Positions 1 through 8,369 of a stretch of 64,000 bases of DNA are shown in pieces. Made by a program: the position numbers and the translations under genes. The first letter of the stretch is position 1; every line of letters starts with the position of its first letter. The notes under the pieces were generated by a model, which saw only the letters and a program-made list of their open reading frames with translations, had not been told where the DNA came from and searched no databases. The stretch comes from Candidatus Sabulitectum sp. (GTDB taxonomy: Bacteria > Fermentibacterota > Fermentibacteria > Fermentibacterales > JCC-6): contig JAIOSV010000030.1 in the NCBI GenBank assembly GCA_021107435.1, forward strand, positions 1 to 64,000, read 5' to 3'.

Positions 1-1
1 G

Positions 2-208
2 CACTTGCGCATAGCTATCGGCGACCGTGACGAAACCCTGGACTTCAATTGCGACTTTAGTTCGCATCTGACGAGCCTTGGTATTCCCCACACCTTTGAA
101 GTACTGCCTGATATTGGTCACAATACCATGGCGCTTTTCAATGCGATGGGTAACTGGGAATTCTACCGCGATGTATTCTGTGCCAAAGTTCCTGCCGACG
201 GCCCATGA
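2..208 (+). CDS. C-terminal end of an alpha/beta-hydrolase (esterase-like), partial
   Basis: The reading frame is open through the left edge, so only the last ~68 residues are present. They contain an Asp-containing G-D-R-D-E turn and a later LPDIGHNTM stretch. This is the usual placement of the acid and the catalytic histidine in the C-terminal third of esterase D/feruloyl-esterase-like alpha/beta hydrolases. The nucleophile elbow lies outside the window. The substrate cannot be inferred. The family call rests on the GH-N motif and spacing only. Confidence 0.5.
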   Translation, partial: HLRIAIGDRDETLDFNCDFSSHLTSLGIPHTFEVLPDIGHNTMALFNAMGNWEFYRDVFCAKVPADGP

Positions 209-349
209 CGATAAATGTGCTGCCGAACAAGGACGCATACCGGACCAAAAACGCTACATGTTTTGGGCCGGTGAGCTTGAGCGCTTTACCACCAGGAGAA
301 TCATGACGACCAATTCAAGAAGTATTATGTGTTAAATAAAGGAGCATTG

Positions 350-628
350 GTGGGGTATCTGAACATGCGAAAACTGCGAGCAATTGCCTCTTCAGGACAA
401 ATTCACGTTTCACTGGCGATTGGGATCAGTATCATCGCAGTAGCTCTCGCATCCAAGTACCTATCCGTTGAGATTGGTTCTTTTTCTCTAGCGATACCGG
501 GCTTAATAGTTCTAGGCTATGAGTTTGTCGTAAACAAGAAGGGTTATGAGCGATTTGCTAAATCATGGTACTGGGTACTTGCAATCCTGCTTTCGACGTC
601 GATTACAATTTTTCTGTATTGGAATTAG
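350..628 (+). CDS. Small hydrophobic membrane protein, unknown function
   Basis: About 90 residues with three hydrophobic stretches (roughly residues 20-40, 45-60 and 75-90) separated by short basic segments, consistent with a small integral membrane protein. I chose the GTG at 350 because an AAAGGAG lies at 338-344. An upstream GTG at 329 and an ATG at 365 are alternatives. No family is recognised. The gene stands alone between the esterase tail and a transposase remnant, so it may be accessory. Confidence 0.4.
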   Translation: MGYLNMRKLRAIASSGQIHVSLAIGISIIAVALASKYLSVEIGSFSLAIPGLIVLGYEFVVNKKGYERFAKSWYWVLAILLSTSITIFLYWN

Positions 629-822
629 CCTAAATATGTGGGCAAGTCCTAAATCCTGATGCAGGATTCACTGTGCTGGCAGATATATCAGAAGATGTGG
701 AGTCATTCTCTACCTTGCATGGTTGAATGACAGGACTTTTGTTAGACAGCTATTTTACGGGAAAGCTTTTTTGCTAAGCGACAATGAGAGTATACGCCGA
801 ACACCTATGAGGCCTACCTTTG

Positions 823-1077
823 TCAAGGTGTAAACTCTTCCCCTTCTGCATCTTCTGCACAGAGATCCGACATCCGGTACCAGATGAAGATGCATTCTAC
901 TCCGATAAGAATGTCCGGCTTGTAAGGTGCAATAGTCTTGAGCAGGGATTCCGGATCGGCCTTCATATTACGGTGCAGAATAATTTCACCGTCAGAATTA
1001 ATGATACAGAGATACATCACACTGGCGTGCAGATTGATTCCGCAGTAATATTGGTGTGTAGTTGTATAAAATCTCAT
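823..1077 (-). pseudogene. IS110-family transposase, N-terminal remnant
   Basis: About 84 residues match the N-terminal part of IS110/IS1111 DEDD transposases: the HQYYCGI-x-LHA start, the HRNMKADPE segment, and a Glu-containing VECIF-WY-x-x-DLCAE motif. The first catalytic Asp, expected in GIDLHA, is Asn here (GINLHA). The reading frame stops after ~84 residues, where a full transposase has 300-400, and no C-terminal Ser-rich domain follows at 629-822. This is a decayed fragment of a former insertion. I could not identify the element's ends. Confidence 0.75.
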
Positions 1078-1261
1078 TGGAACTTCTCCAGCATATCAAA
1101 TTGATATGAATAGTTGGAGGCTGCAATGAGTATCAATGGCATTAACCTGACAAACCCTTTGTCACGCCAGTTGCGTCAGGTGTGCAGATTGATTTGGGAA
1201 GTGAAAAAAGGGAACTGCGCGCTAATTCCTGCCAGCCGTTACATGTCGAAAGGAATGGGAT

Positions 1262-1633
1262 ATGTCCAGGATTACTGTAAAAGGACTGCAGGTTTTAAGT
1301 GCATATGTTTCGGATCTGGATCGATCAGTCAAATTTTACACTGAGATTCTTGGGTTTAGACAGATCGGTGAAGTACTTCCAGGATTGACACTGCGCTCAG
1401 GTGACCTCACATTATATTTAGAGCCTGGTCGGCAATCTAAAGTGGTAGAATCGGGAAAATATGCTGAGTTCAGCCCGTGTTTTGAAACGGGAAGCGTAAA
1501 GGCTACACACGAAATACTGAAGAATCTCGGAGTATCAATTTGTGAGGATTATCAGGAGTATTCACCTGAATTCGCAATGTTCAAGATCTCGGATCCAGAT
1601 GGTAATGTGATAGAATTCGCAGGAAACCCGTAG
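1262..1633 (+). CDS. VOC-superfamily protein (glyoxalase/bleomycin-resistance/dioxygenase fold)
   Basis: A 123-residue single-domain protein with the paired beta-alpha-beta-beta-beta pattern of the vicinal oxygen chelate superfamily. An N-terminal module carries SDLDRSVKFYTEILGF, and the end reads SDPDGNVIEFAGNP, where the terminal Glu is the usual metal ligand. An AAAGGA at about 1248-1253 precedes the ATG. These proteins range from glyoxalases to antibiotic-binding proteins, and the substrate cannot be told from sequence. It lies in the accessory patch beside a transposase remnant. Confidence 0.8.
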   Translation: MSRITVKGLQVLSAYVSDLDRSVKFYTEILGFRQIGEVLPGLTLRSGDLTLYLEPGRQSKVVESGKYAEFSPCFETGSVKATHEILKNLGVSICEDYQEYSPEFAMFKISDPDGNVIEFAGNP

Positions 1634-1740
1634 AGCATGTAACCAATTTCAACAGAACTGCGGCTATGTTCTCATAAAGTCATGTTATCGCAGTCTGCTG
1701 ATTTGGATTGTTGACTGACAACAGAGAGAATGGAGTTGAG

Positions 1741-1896
1741 ATGAAGACGGAGAAGAAGGATATCAAGCCAATATGCCCGCACTGTGAAGCAAGAGTGGAG
1801 TGTTTGATCGTGATCAAGGAAGGGTGGTTTGCCGACCACAGAGTCTACTGCTGCCCGGAATGCGAGAAGATTGTCGGTGTGAACTTCTCGATGTAG
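1741..1896 (+). CDS. Small zinc-ribbon protein
   Basis: A 51-residue protein with two Cys pairs, ICPHCEARVEC near the N-terminus and YCCPECEKIVG near the C-terminus. They are spaced as in a rubredoxin-like or zinc-ribbon knuckle, so it probably binds one zinc. The ATG at 1741 follows a GGAGTTG ribosome-binding sequence, which is better supported than the upstream TTG at 1708. Its function is unknown; small solo zinc ribbons are often nucleic-acid- or protein-binding. Confidence 0.6.
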   Translation: MKTEKKDIKPICPHCEARVECLIVIKEGWFADHRVYCCPECEKIVGVNFSM

Positions 1897-2006
1897 CAGG
1901 TCGCCCGGTGGTGTTTGTCGCACGGCGAGCGGTCTAACAGTCGACTGCAACGGATTCGCTTCACTCACCCCTGAGCCGTGTGTTCTGTGAGGGTTTGCTG
2001 TGTGTA

Positions 2007-2042
2007 TTTCTATATTATGACTAAGATGTCATAGAATAGAAA
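2007..2042. promoter_or_regulatory. Operator-like inverted repeat upstream of the AbiE locus
   Basis: Two 15-bp arms (2007-2021 and 2028-2042) are inverted repeats matching at 13 of 15 positions, separated by 6 bp. The right arm ends 9 bp before the antitoxin start codon at 2052. AbiE antitoxins are known to repress their own promoter by binding inverted repeats, so this is probably the retained autoregulatory operator. Binding is inferred, not shown. Confidence 0.6.
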
Positions 2043-2051
2043 TGAGATATC

Positions 2052-2135
2052 ATGAGACTGAATGAATTCGCTGATCTTGCGCGGAAGCTGCCGGTGGTCA
2101 GTCTGTCAGATCTCAGGCTGTTTATGCCGGGTCAG
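2052..2135 (+). pseudogene. AbiEi-type antitoxin, N-terminal remnant
   Basis: From the ATG at 2052 the first ~28 residues (M-R-L-N-E-F-A-D-L-A-R, then LPVVSLSDLRLFMPG) look like the start of the winged-helix domain of type IV (AbiEi-like) antitoxins. After about 2130 the sequence in this frame loses all resemblance and the toxin's reading frame takes over in a different phase. The rest of the antitoxin is missing. The simplest reading is a deletion that removed the antitoxin body together with the toxin N-terminus. Confidence 0.55.
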
Positions 2136-2796
2136 CGCTGGTCTTGTTTTTCTGGGAGGGACCGCTCTGCGAATATTTTTCTCCAGCGGCAGATTTTCAG
2201 AAGATCTGGATTTTGACTCCGGAGAAATATGCAGGGCAGACCTTGAGGAAATTGCTTTGCGCGTGATTGACGAATTCGGTCGAGAAGGACTGGCGTGCAG
2301 TCTCTCTTTCGGAAAAGGAAAAGCATTCAGCGCGAAGCTGAAGTTTACTGATATTCTTCAAAGCCGGGGGCTTACAAACCACCGTGACGAAGTGCTGACA
2401 CTTAAGCTTGATGCAGCACCTCAGCATTACAATTACAGAGCAGAAATCAGGATACTGAATCGTCTTGATGTGGTGGTTCCCGTGCCGGTGACGCCTTGTG
2501 ATCTGCTTCTTTCTCAGAAGCTTTATACCATCATTAACCGTCGACGGGTAATGGGCAGGGATATATACGATGCTTCATACATGTTCGGCCTCACAAGACC
2601 GGATGCCGATTATCTATCGAGCAAGCTGAATGCCAGTTCTTCCGGAGAAGTGGGAGCACTGGTTCTTTCGCGCCTTGAGGAAATTGATATTGATTATCTG
2701 GCGGAGGATGTATCAGCGTTCGTGGCGGATCGGAATGACCTGCTGCGAATCAGGCTGTTTCCTCAGATTCTGCGGGACTGGATGGATTCGGATTAG
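2062..2796 (+). pseudogene. AbiEii-type nucleotidyltransferase toxin, N-terminally truncated
   Basis: Residues from about 27 onward are a clear AbiEii/AbiGii-type nucleotidyltransferase: a VFLGGTALR motif, then GRFSEDLDFD carrying the paired catalytic acids, and a downstream LLSQKLYTIINRR segment typical of the family. The first ~26 residues are an out-of-phase translation of the antitoxin start and carry no signal. The usual 40-50 residues before the GGTAL motif are gone. The catalytic core is intact, so a shortened protein could be made from the ATG at 2062, but without an antitoxin. It ends convergently, overlapping the next gene by 4 bp. Confidence 0.65.
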
Positions 2797-5700
2797 TTTA
2801 GAATGATTACTTTTCTTGTCACTTTCCCGGAATCAAGTCCTTCGATACATACTGTGTACATTCCCGCCGGAAGCCTGTTGTTTGTTCCGGAGTTTAACAG
2901 CAGATCTGTTGTTCCCGATTGAAGCTCCTGCGTGTCATGGTTGATTACCACTCTGCCGTCAGTTGAATAGACAGTGACTTTTATGCCATTGGGAAGTGGT
3001 GCAGGAAGCTGAAAAGTCAGTTCTATTGATTCTGCGGGGGTGGGAATACTTATTAGCGATGCGCTTCCCTGAATGAGTGTTGCTTCTGCTGCGGCGGTGT
3101 TGTTTGCCTCATCTGCTTCCTGATGTTCGTTCCAGGGATCGGCAACTATTGTGATAACGCCTTCCTGATAAGTTCTGAATCTCAGTGGAATTTCCACTGC
3201 GTGTATCCCGTCTTCCAGAGTGATTACAGTGGAGCCTATGAGTATGTTTCCGGAGAATGCCGCTATTGTCACTGTTCTGCGGAGGGGTAGCGTTGCGGAA
3301 GTGATGGAACTGCTGCAGCGTCCGATTTCAATTAAAGGTACTGCTGAGTTGTTTGCTCTTTGAGGGATTCGCAGATCACCGGTGTTATCTGCCTGCAGGA
3401 TTTCAGGGAAGACTGTTTCAGGAGTTGTGTTTTCCCTCGCATTCCCGGAGCCTGTTATCTCAATTTCAGCACGGATAGAGAGATTCCGGTTGTGTATGCT
3501 GCTGCTTGTTGATACGGAAGGCTTGCCTGAAATTCTGATATCCAGGTTGGCGCTGCGGTCTCCTGTGTTGTAGAAGCCGTTGCGAAGGGGGTTGTCCTGG
3601 TACATGTGCCAGCCTTCGCTGGTGTAGCTGCCCTGTTGCCAGTCGAACAGAGTGGCAAAGCCCGAGTAATCAATGTAGAGAACTTCAGCGATACCATTGC
3701 CGTCAAGGTCACAGACAGCAGGCGCGCCCAATGCTCCGTCACGGGTAAAGCTCGGGAAGCCTTCGATCATCGATGGGCCGTTATGGGGATTGTGTCCGCA
3801 CAGCAGTGAGGAAAAACCGGAGAAAATGACCATTCTATCAGAACCGGAGAATGTTGTAAGACCTGTTACAGGCTGTGACTTGATGCTTGCTCCACCTCCT
3901 CCCAGTATGGGATTGAAGGGGATGGTGTCACTCAGGAAATCCTCAGTACCGTCATTGAGGTCCCAGCTCGCGATATAGCCTTCCGCGTTGTAGATTCCAC
4001 CGTTAAGGCAATAGATAACCTCAAGATCCGGGTCACTGTCTGAATTGCCTATAGCGGGGCCGGGCATATTGCCGAAAGAATCATAGCCGCACAGCCATTC
4101 GGTCTGCCAGACCAGGGATACATCGATCAGGGGTTCTGATTCAAGACTGTATACAAACACTTTTTTAACGGAACTGCTCATGGCATCGTTCTTTGCCACA
4201 CCTGCAATGTAACAGGTACCATTCTCCTCCGCAGCGGCAAGGGTGCAGAAGGCTCTGGCCAGTTCACTTTCAGTATCCAGTTCAGGCAGACCGTGTTCTG
4301 TAATTACTGCATCGCCGTTGCTCTGGAAGTCCGCAATCAGAAGCGCGGTGCCTGAACCATCGGAACCAAAAACCGTAACAATAAGCTCTTCCAGTCCATC
4401 CCCGTCAAAATCAACTGCTGAAGGAGAGTTGAAGAAACCTCCGCTCAGAAGGAGAGGAAAATCGCTGTTGAAGTTTACCCATGCTTCGCTTTCTGTATCG
4501 TACCGCCACACATACAGATGTGGATTCCCGCCGTTGTTTCCCCTGGTACGAAGCGCGATTTCCATTGTAATCCCACTGTCAGCCTGGAAGAGAACAGGGG
4601 TTCCGGCGATACTGGGTGAGGATACCTCTTCATTTACATTGGTAGAAGCTATTACGCTGGCATTCCAGAACATGCCTGGTCTGTTAAACAGGAGTATCGT
4701 TGCCTGTTCCTGATCCAATACCTCAATCTTCCTCTGGCAGGAGACTATTATCTCCAGCTGAGAATCCCCGTCAACATCTCCCACTGCACATCCCAGGAAC
4801 CTGTCGAAGTCGAAGTCAGCCGGAGGATACAGTGTTTGAAAAGTGCCGTCTTTTTCAATGATGTATACCATCCCGAAGGATGTTGCTACAACGATTTCAT
4901 CGTTTCCGTCGTTGTCCATGTCAGCAATTGCAGGCCCACCTCCCGGAGAACCTTCCAGCTGAATGGGCCAGCCGTCAACAACAGGGCAGGTTGTACTGAC
5001 AGAAATGAAGGCCGGTTCACTTTCTCTGCCGATATGGTCAACGGCGGTAACCTCTATATCGAACTCTCTTCCCGCAATGAGTCCATCAATAGTGACTTGT
5101 TTCACGGGAACCGGAAGAGGATAGACCCTGTGTTTTGCAACACCATCATCATAGTAGATGTAGAAACCTTCAGCTTCCACATCTCCGTAGTGTTCCCAGA
5201 TCAGGTTTATGTAATCTCGGCCAACTTCATAAGCTTGTAAATCAACAGGTGGTGTGAGTTCAAGATTCTGCAGGTAATCAATCTGTTCAACATCTGCATT
5301 TCTTGCGATGAAGTCTCCGCCTTCGCTGCTCACCAGTACATCGAATGCGCAGCCCGGGAATCCCGGCTCAAGCCAGTTCGATCTGCTGCTCTGTGGAAAA
5401 ACTGTCAGGTTTATCTGCCCGTTCAATTCGGCGACTCGGTTGGACTCAATCGATGGAAGAGTAAGCATGTTGACTTGAAATGGTTCCGGAGGGGAAAGGT
5501 TATTTACTGTGATTTCAAGATTTTCACCTTCACCTGATCCGCAGTTTGCCAGCAGCATGCTGTTGAGGATGATTTCTGCGGTTCTGCCGCTGGAATTGTC
5601 AGATGAGGGCTCCATCAGTGTAAGTGCGTAGTTTTCAGAATAGACTGTCAGGAATAGAGGAGATTCCCGGTGAAGTATGCCTGAGCTGCTGCTGTAAGAA

Positions 5701-8174
5701 AACAACAGTTTGAATTCAATGGCTGCGTAGTCCGGTACATTGGGATTCAGTACGATAGAAAGCGGATCTGATGAATTCCCGGTATGGTCAGGATTGATGT
5801 CCGGGAAGCCAGCCTGGCTGTCGAGTATGAGATCAATGTATTCTCCACCTGAGATCAGTGACAGTTCCACAGTGATATTATATGCGGTTTCTCCACCGCT
5901 GTTTGCTGCAGTAAGATAGATATCAACTGTTTCTCCGGGGTTGGCAGTGCCATCACCGTCCGGGTCTGCCGCAAAGCATTCCAGAGATACCAGAGGAACA
6001 TTGGCTGGAAGAACATCCAGTGTGATTTGATCAGGGATGTAACTTGCAGTGGTTGTCTCGGTGGAAGTTATCTGCCTGATACGTTTTACGGCGGTAATTA
6101 CCAGATCCTGGTCGCCACTGCCATCGACAATACATACATCTGCAAATGTGACCTGCCCCTGGGCATCTGTTTCCAGCAATCTGAAAATCTCGTCCTTTTT
6201 CCAGAGACAGACTGTGGCATTCTCCACAGGGGCAGTTCCGTCTGTTACAGTAGCTGTGATATCTGCCGGCAGTCCCTCCCGGAGCAGGAGAGGGGGTACT
6301 GAAACAGAGAGCTCTTCCGGATCATCCCGCCAGACATACATCAGGGGAGATCCGAGCAGGTTTAAATGAATAAAGGATAGATCTGTCATGTTCTTGGAGC
6401 ATCTGTATGCCTCACCCAGGAAATTGAGGGGCCAGTGAAGGGGTTTTGAATGATGTTGATCAATAATCCAGCTGGTGTTGAACAGAGCATCGCAGAAGGC
6501 ATATGCTGTAATTTTCTGGGCATGCATGCCCCCCCGCGCATTGGCAATTACTGCGATTAGACCCGTTCCGGCAGAGGTTAGCAGCCCTGCTTCAGAAAAG
6601 CAGCATGCACCATCGAAGTGCCCTGTTTCACATCCAAGTGTCCAAAGAATCGAGGGTTGACCGGCGTTATTCATTGTGGAAAAATCTGAGTCCCACATGT
6701 ACTGTCCGAGGGTGCCGTTGCCTGCTGTGGCCAGTTTGTGTATCTCAGAATGATCAGCATGAATAATCATACCATAGCCCTGGTCAAATTCATCAAGAGC
6801 TGTGTTGCGGCAGAGGTCTCCTCCTGGCAGCGAGTGAGGGAAGTACAGAGTTGCGGGAGCATTCAGGTATTCGGGAGTTGCCAGTGAGTATTCCAGCTGA
6901 GATACAAGATCCATCATGTCATTGGCTCCGTTGCCCGCAGGATTATTTGAGCCAATCAGCAGAAGTTCTCTGGCAAAATTTTCAGGAAAGACTTCCGGTT
7001 GTTCATAGAGCTGAATTTTGTTAAAGATCAGATTTACATCATCAACAGTATTTACAGGCCATCTGCCCAGGCAGAGATCAAGATAACCACCTGTAGATTC
7101 TGTGCGCCAGTTGGAGCCATCGTAAGACCAGTTGCCGTCAATGTCCGCGTAGTAGTCATCCGAGGGAAGCTGATAGGACGGGAAAGGGGCCGGGGTATAA
7201 GTCCATCCATTGCATTCTCTGACAGGTACAACATCATCATCGCCTCCAAGAATAACCGCCTGGATTCCCCACTCAAGATGGGCGTCGCGGAGGAAATTGC
7301 GAATTCGTTCTGGTGTATCGCATCCGCTGTAGAACTGGTCTATCCATTCAGTTGTTCGAACAACAGTGATAATACCCTGTTGAGTACGGTAATCGGCAAA
7401 CAGATCGAAAACACCGGCAAGTTCATCATTCGTGATTATCACCATGTCTACTCCATCACCTTCAGGTGAGGGAGACTGAGTAATGTTCAGCGAAGATGTT
7501 CTGTCAGCAAAGGAAATGGTTGCGGGTTGCTGATAACAGGAAACATCCTGCGGATTAGCTACCATGCTGAGAATGCCCTGCTCTCTCAGGGAAGCGCTCC
7601 ACAGGGTTTCACGATTGGGAATGATCTGCTCAGACTCTGATAATCCGGTCCGAATATCAAGAGTGATGGATGTAAGGATAAATACTGTGCTGTCTGAGGG
7701 TATGTACCTGACAGGCGTGCCTGCAAGAGATACCACCGAGTATCCCATGGCGGAACCCTGACGTGATACATGAACAGGTTGCAGAGGAAAAGGGTTATCT
7801 GAGTTGTAGATATTGAAATCAGGCGGGGTAAAGGTCGTTTCCGCCAGCAATCCGGGTTGGGTCGGGTAGAGATAGTATTTCCCGGGAAGCAGATCCCAGC
7901 TTGTTGTCAGAATCTCAATTGAATCTATACGGGTATTCGGGGGCAGAAGGAAGGTTGAAGCGGTACGAGGAATTGCAGGCAAACCAGCGCTGTGAACTCC
8001 ATCAGCGGGAAGGGAAAACCCTTCCACAGATATCAAATGGTACTCGGTTTTATCTACATAAAGGGTGTCAACAGAAACATCAGTGAGAATAGAAGTACAA
8101 GTGAATTCAGTACCTGTTGAGCCCAGGCAGAAGGCCGCGGGTAAAAGAAACATAAATAGCAGGAATCTCGACAA
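2793..8174 (-). CDS. Giant secreted C25 (gingipain-type) cysteine protease with propeller repeats and C-terminal sorting-like domain
   Basis: 1793 residues. A signal peptide covers about 1-19. A Peptidase_C25 domain spans roughly 235-620, with a candidate catalytic His in MIIHADHSE (~473) and Cys in LGCETGHFD (~514). CARF/Ig-like beta domains follow (~640-970), then a fibronectin type III domain (~973-1065). Next are FG-GAP/VCBS-type calcium-binding blades (DMDNDGNDE, DVDGDSQLE, DFDGDGLEE, DLDGNGIAE) to about 1510. The last ~85 residues resemble the FlgD/Por-secretion C-terminal module. It is probably exported and surface-attached or released for protein degradation. It stands alone, facing the AbiE remnant. 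Family placement is confident; the exact sorting route is inferred. Confidence 0.85.
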   Translation of the reverse strand: MSRFLLFMFLLPAAFCLGSTGTEFTCTSILTDVSVDTLYVDKTEYHLISVEGFSLPADGVHSAGLPAIPRTASTFLLPPNTRIDSIEILTTSWDLLPGKYYLYPTQPGLLAETTFTPPDFNIYNSDNPFPLQPVHVSRQGSAMGYSVVSLAGTPVRYIPSDSTVFILTSITLDIRTGLSESEQIIPNRETLWSASLREQGILSMVANPQDVSCYQQPATISFADRTSSLNITQSPSPEGDGVDMVIITNDELAGVFDLFADYRTQQGIITVVRTTEWIDQFYSGCDTPERIRNFLRDAHLEWGIQAVILGGDDDVVPVRECNGWTYTPAPFPSYQLPSDDYYADIDGNWSYDGSNWRTESTGGYLDLCLGRWPVNTVDDVNLIFNKIQLYEQPEVFPENFARELLLIGSNNPAGNGANDMMDLVSQLEYSLATPEYLNAPATLYFPHSLPGGDLCRNTALDEFDQGYGMIIHADHSEIHKLATAGNGTLGQYMWDSDFSTMNNAGQPSILWTLGCETGHFDGACCFSEAGLLTSAGTGLIAVIANARGGMHAQKITAYAFCDALFNTSWIIDQHHSKPLHWPLNFLGEAYRCSKNMTDLSFIHLNLLGSPLMYVWRDDPEELSVSVPPLLLREGLPADITATVTDGTAPVENATVCLWKKDEIFRLLETDAQGQVTFADVCIVDGSGDQDLVITAVKRIRQITSTETTTASYIPDQITLDVLPANVPLVSLECFAADPDGDGTANPGETVDIYLTAANSGGETAYNITVELSLISGGEYIDLILDSQAGFPDINPDHTGNSSDPLSIVLNPNVPDYAAIEFKLLFSYSSSSGILHRESPLFLTVYSENYALTLMEPSSDNSSGRTAEIILNSMLLANCGSGEGENLEITVNNLSPPEPFQVNMLTLPSIESNRVAELNGQINLTVFPQSSRSNWLEPGFPGCAFDVLVSSEGGDFIARNADVEQIDYLQNLELTPPVDLQAYEVGRDYINLIWEHYGDVEAEGFYIYYDDGVAKHRVYPLPVPVKQVTIDGLIAGREFDIEVTAVDHIGRESEPAFISVSTTCPVVDGWPIQLEGSPGGGPAIADMDNDGNDEIVVATSFGMVYIIEKDGTFQTLYPPADFDFDRFLGCAVGDVDGDSQLEIIVSCQRKIEVLDQEQATILLFNRPGMFWNASVIASTNVNEEVSSPSIAGTPVLFQADSGITMEIALRTRGNNGGNPHLYVWRYDTESEAWVNFNSDFPLLLSGGFFNSPSAVDFDGDGLEELIVTVFGSDGSGTALLIADFQSNGDAVITEHGLPELDTESELARAFCTLAAAEENGTCYIAGVAKNDAMSSSVKKVFVYSLESEPLIDVSLVWQTEWLCGYDSFGNMPGPAIGNSDSDPDLEVIYCLNGGIYNAEGYIASWDLNDGTEDFLSDTIPFNPILGGGGASIKSQPVTGLTTFSGSDRMVIFSGFSSLLCGHNPHNGPSMIEGFPSFTRDGALGAPAVCDLDGNGIAEVLYIDYSGFATLFDWQQGSYTSEGWHMYQDNPLRNGFYNTGDRSANLDIRISGKPSVSTSSSIHNRNLSIRAEIEITGSGNARENTTPETVFPEILQADNTGDLRIPQRANNSAVPLIEIGRCSSSITSATLPLRRTVTIAAFSGNILIGSTVITLEDGIHAVEIPLRFRTYQEGVITIVADPWNEHQEADEANNTAAAEATLIQGSASLISIPTPAESIELTFQLPAPLPNGIKVTVYSTDGRVVINHDTQELQSGTTDLLLNSGTNNRLPAGMYTVCIEGLDSGKVTRKVIILN

Positions 8175-8369
8175 AATTTCACCCTCAACCTTTCAGGGCA
8201 ATTGGTAAATCAAAAATAGTGTATTCTCCAGTAATATCATCTCATTCTTCGGGAAAGGTAGTCACGCTGATACAAACAGGATATGTCTTGCGGTATTGTA
8301 TCGCAATATGGGAAACTGCACTGTATTAAATGAGATTTTTAAACCCTGCAATTCGCGAACGAGGTTGTA

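Noticed and set aside
820-1104. Open frame on the + strand opposite the IS110 remnant
   Set aside because: The - strand frame has clear transposase motifs; the + frame is its shadow, with no recognisable domain.
1126-1344. Small + strand frame beginning MSINGINLTNP after a GGAGG
   Set aside because: It has a good ribosome-binding sequence but overlaps the VOC gene, changes to unlikely composition, and matches no family.
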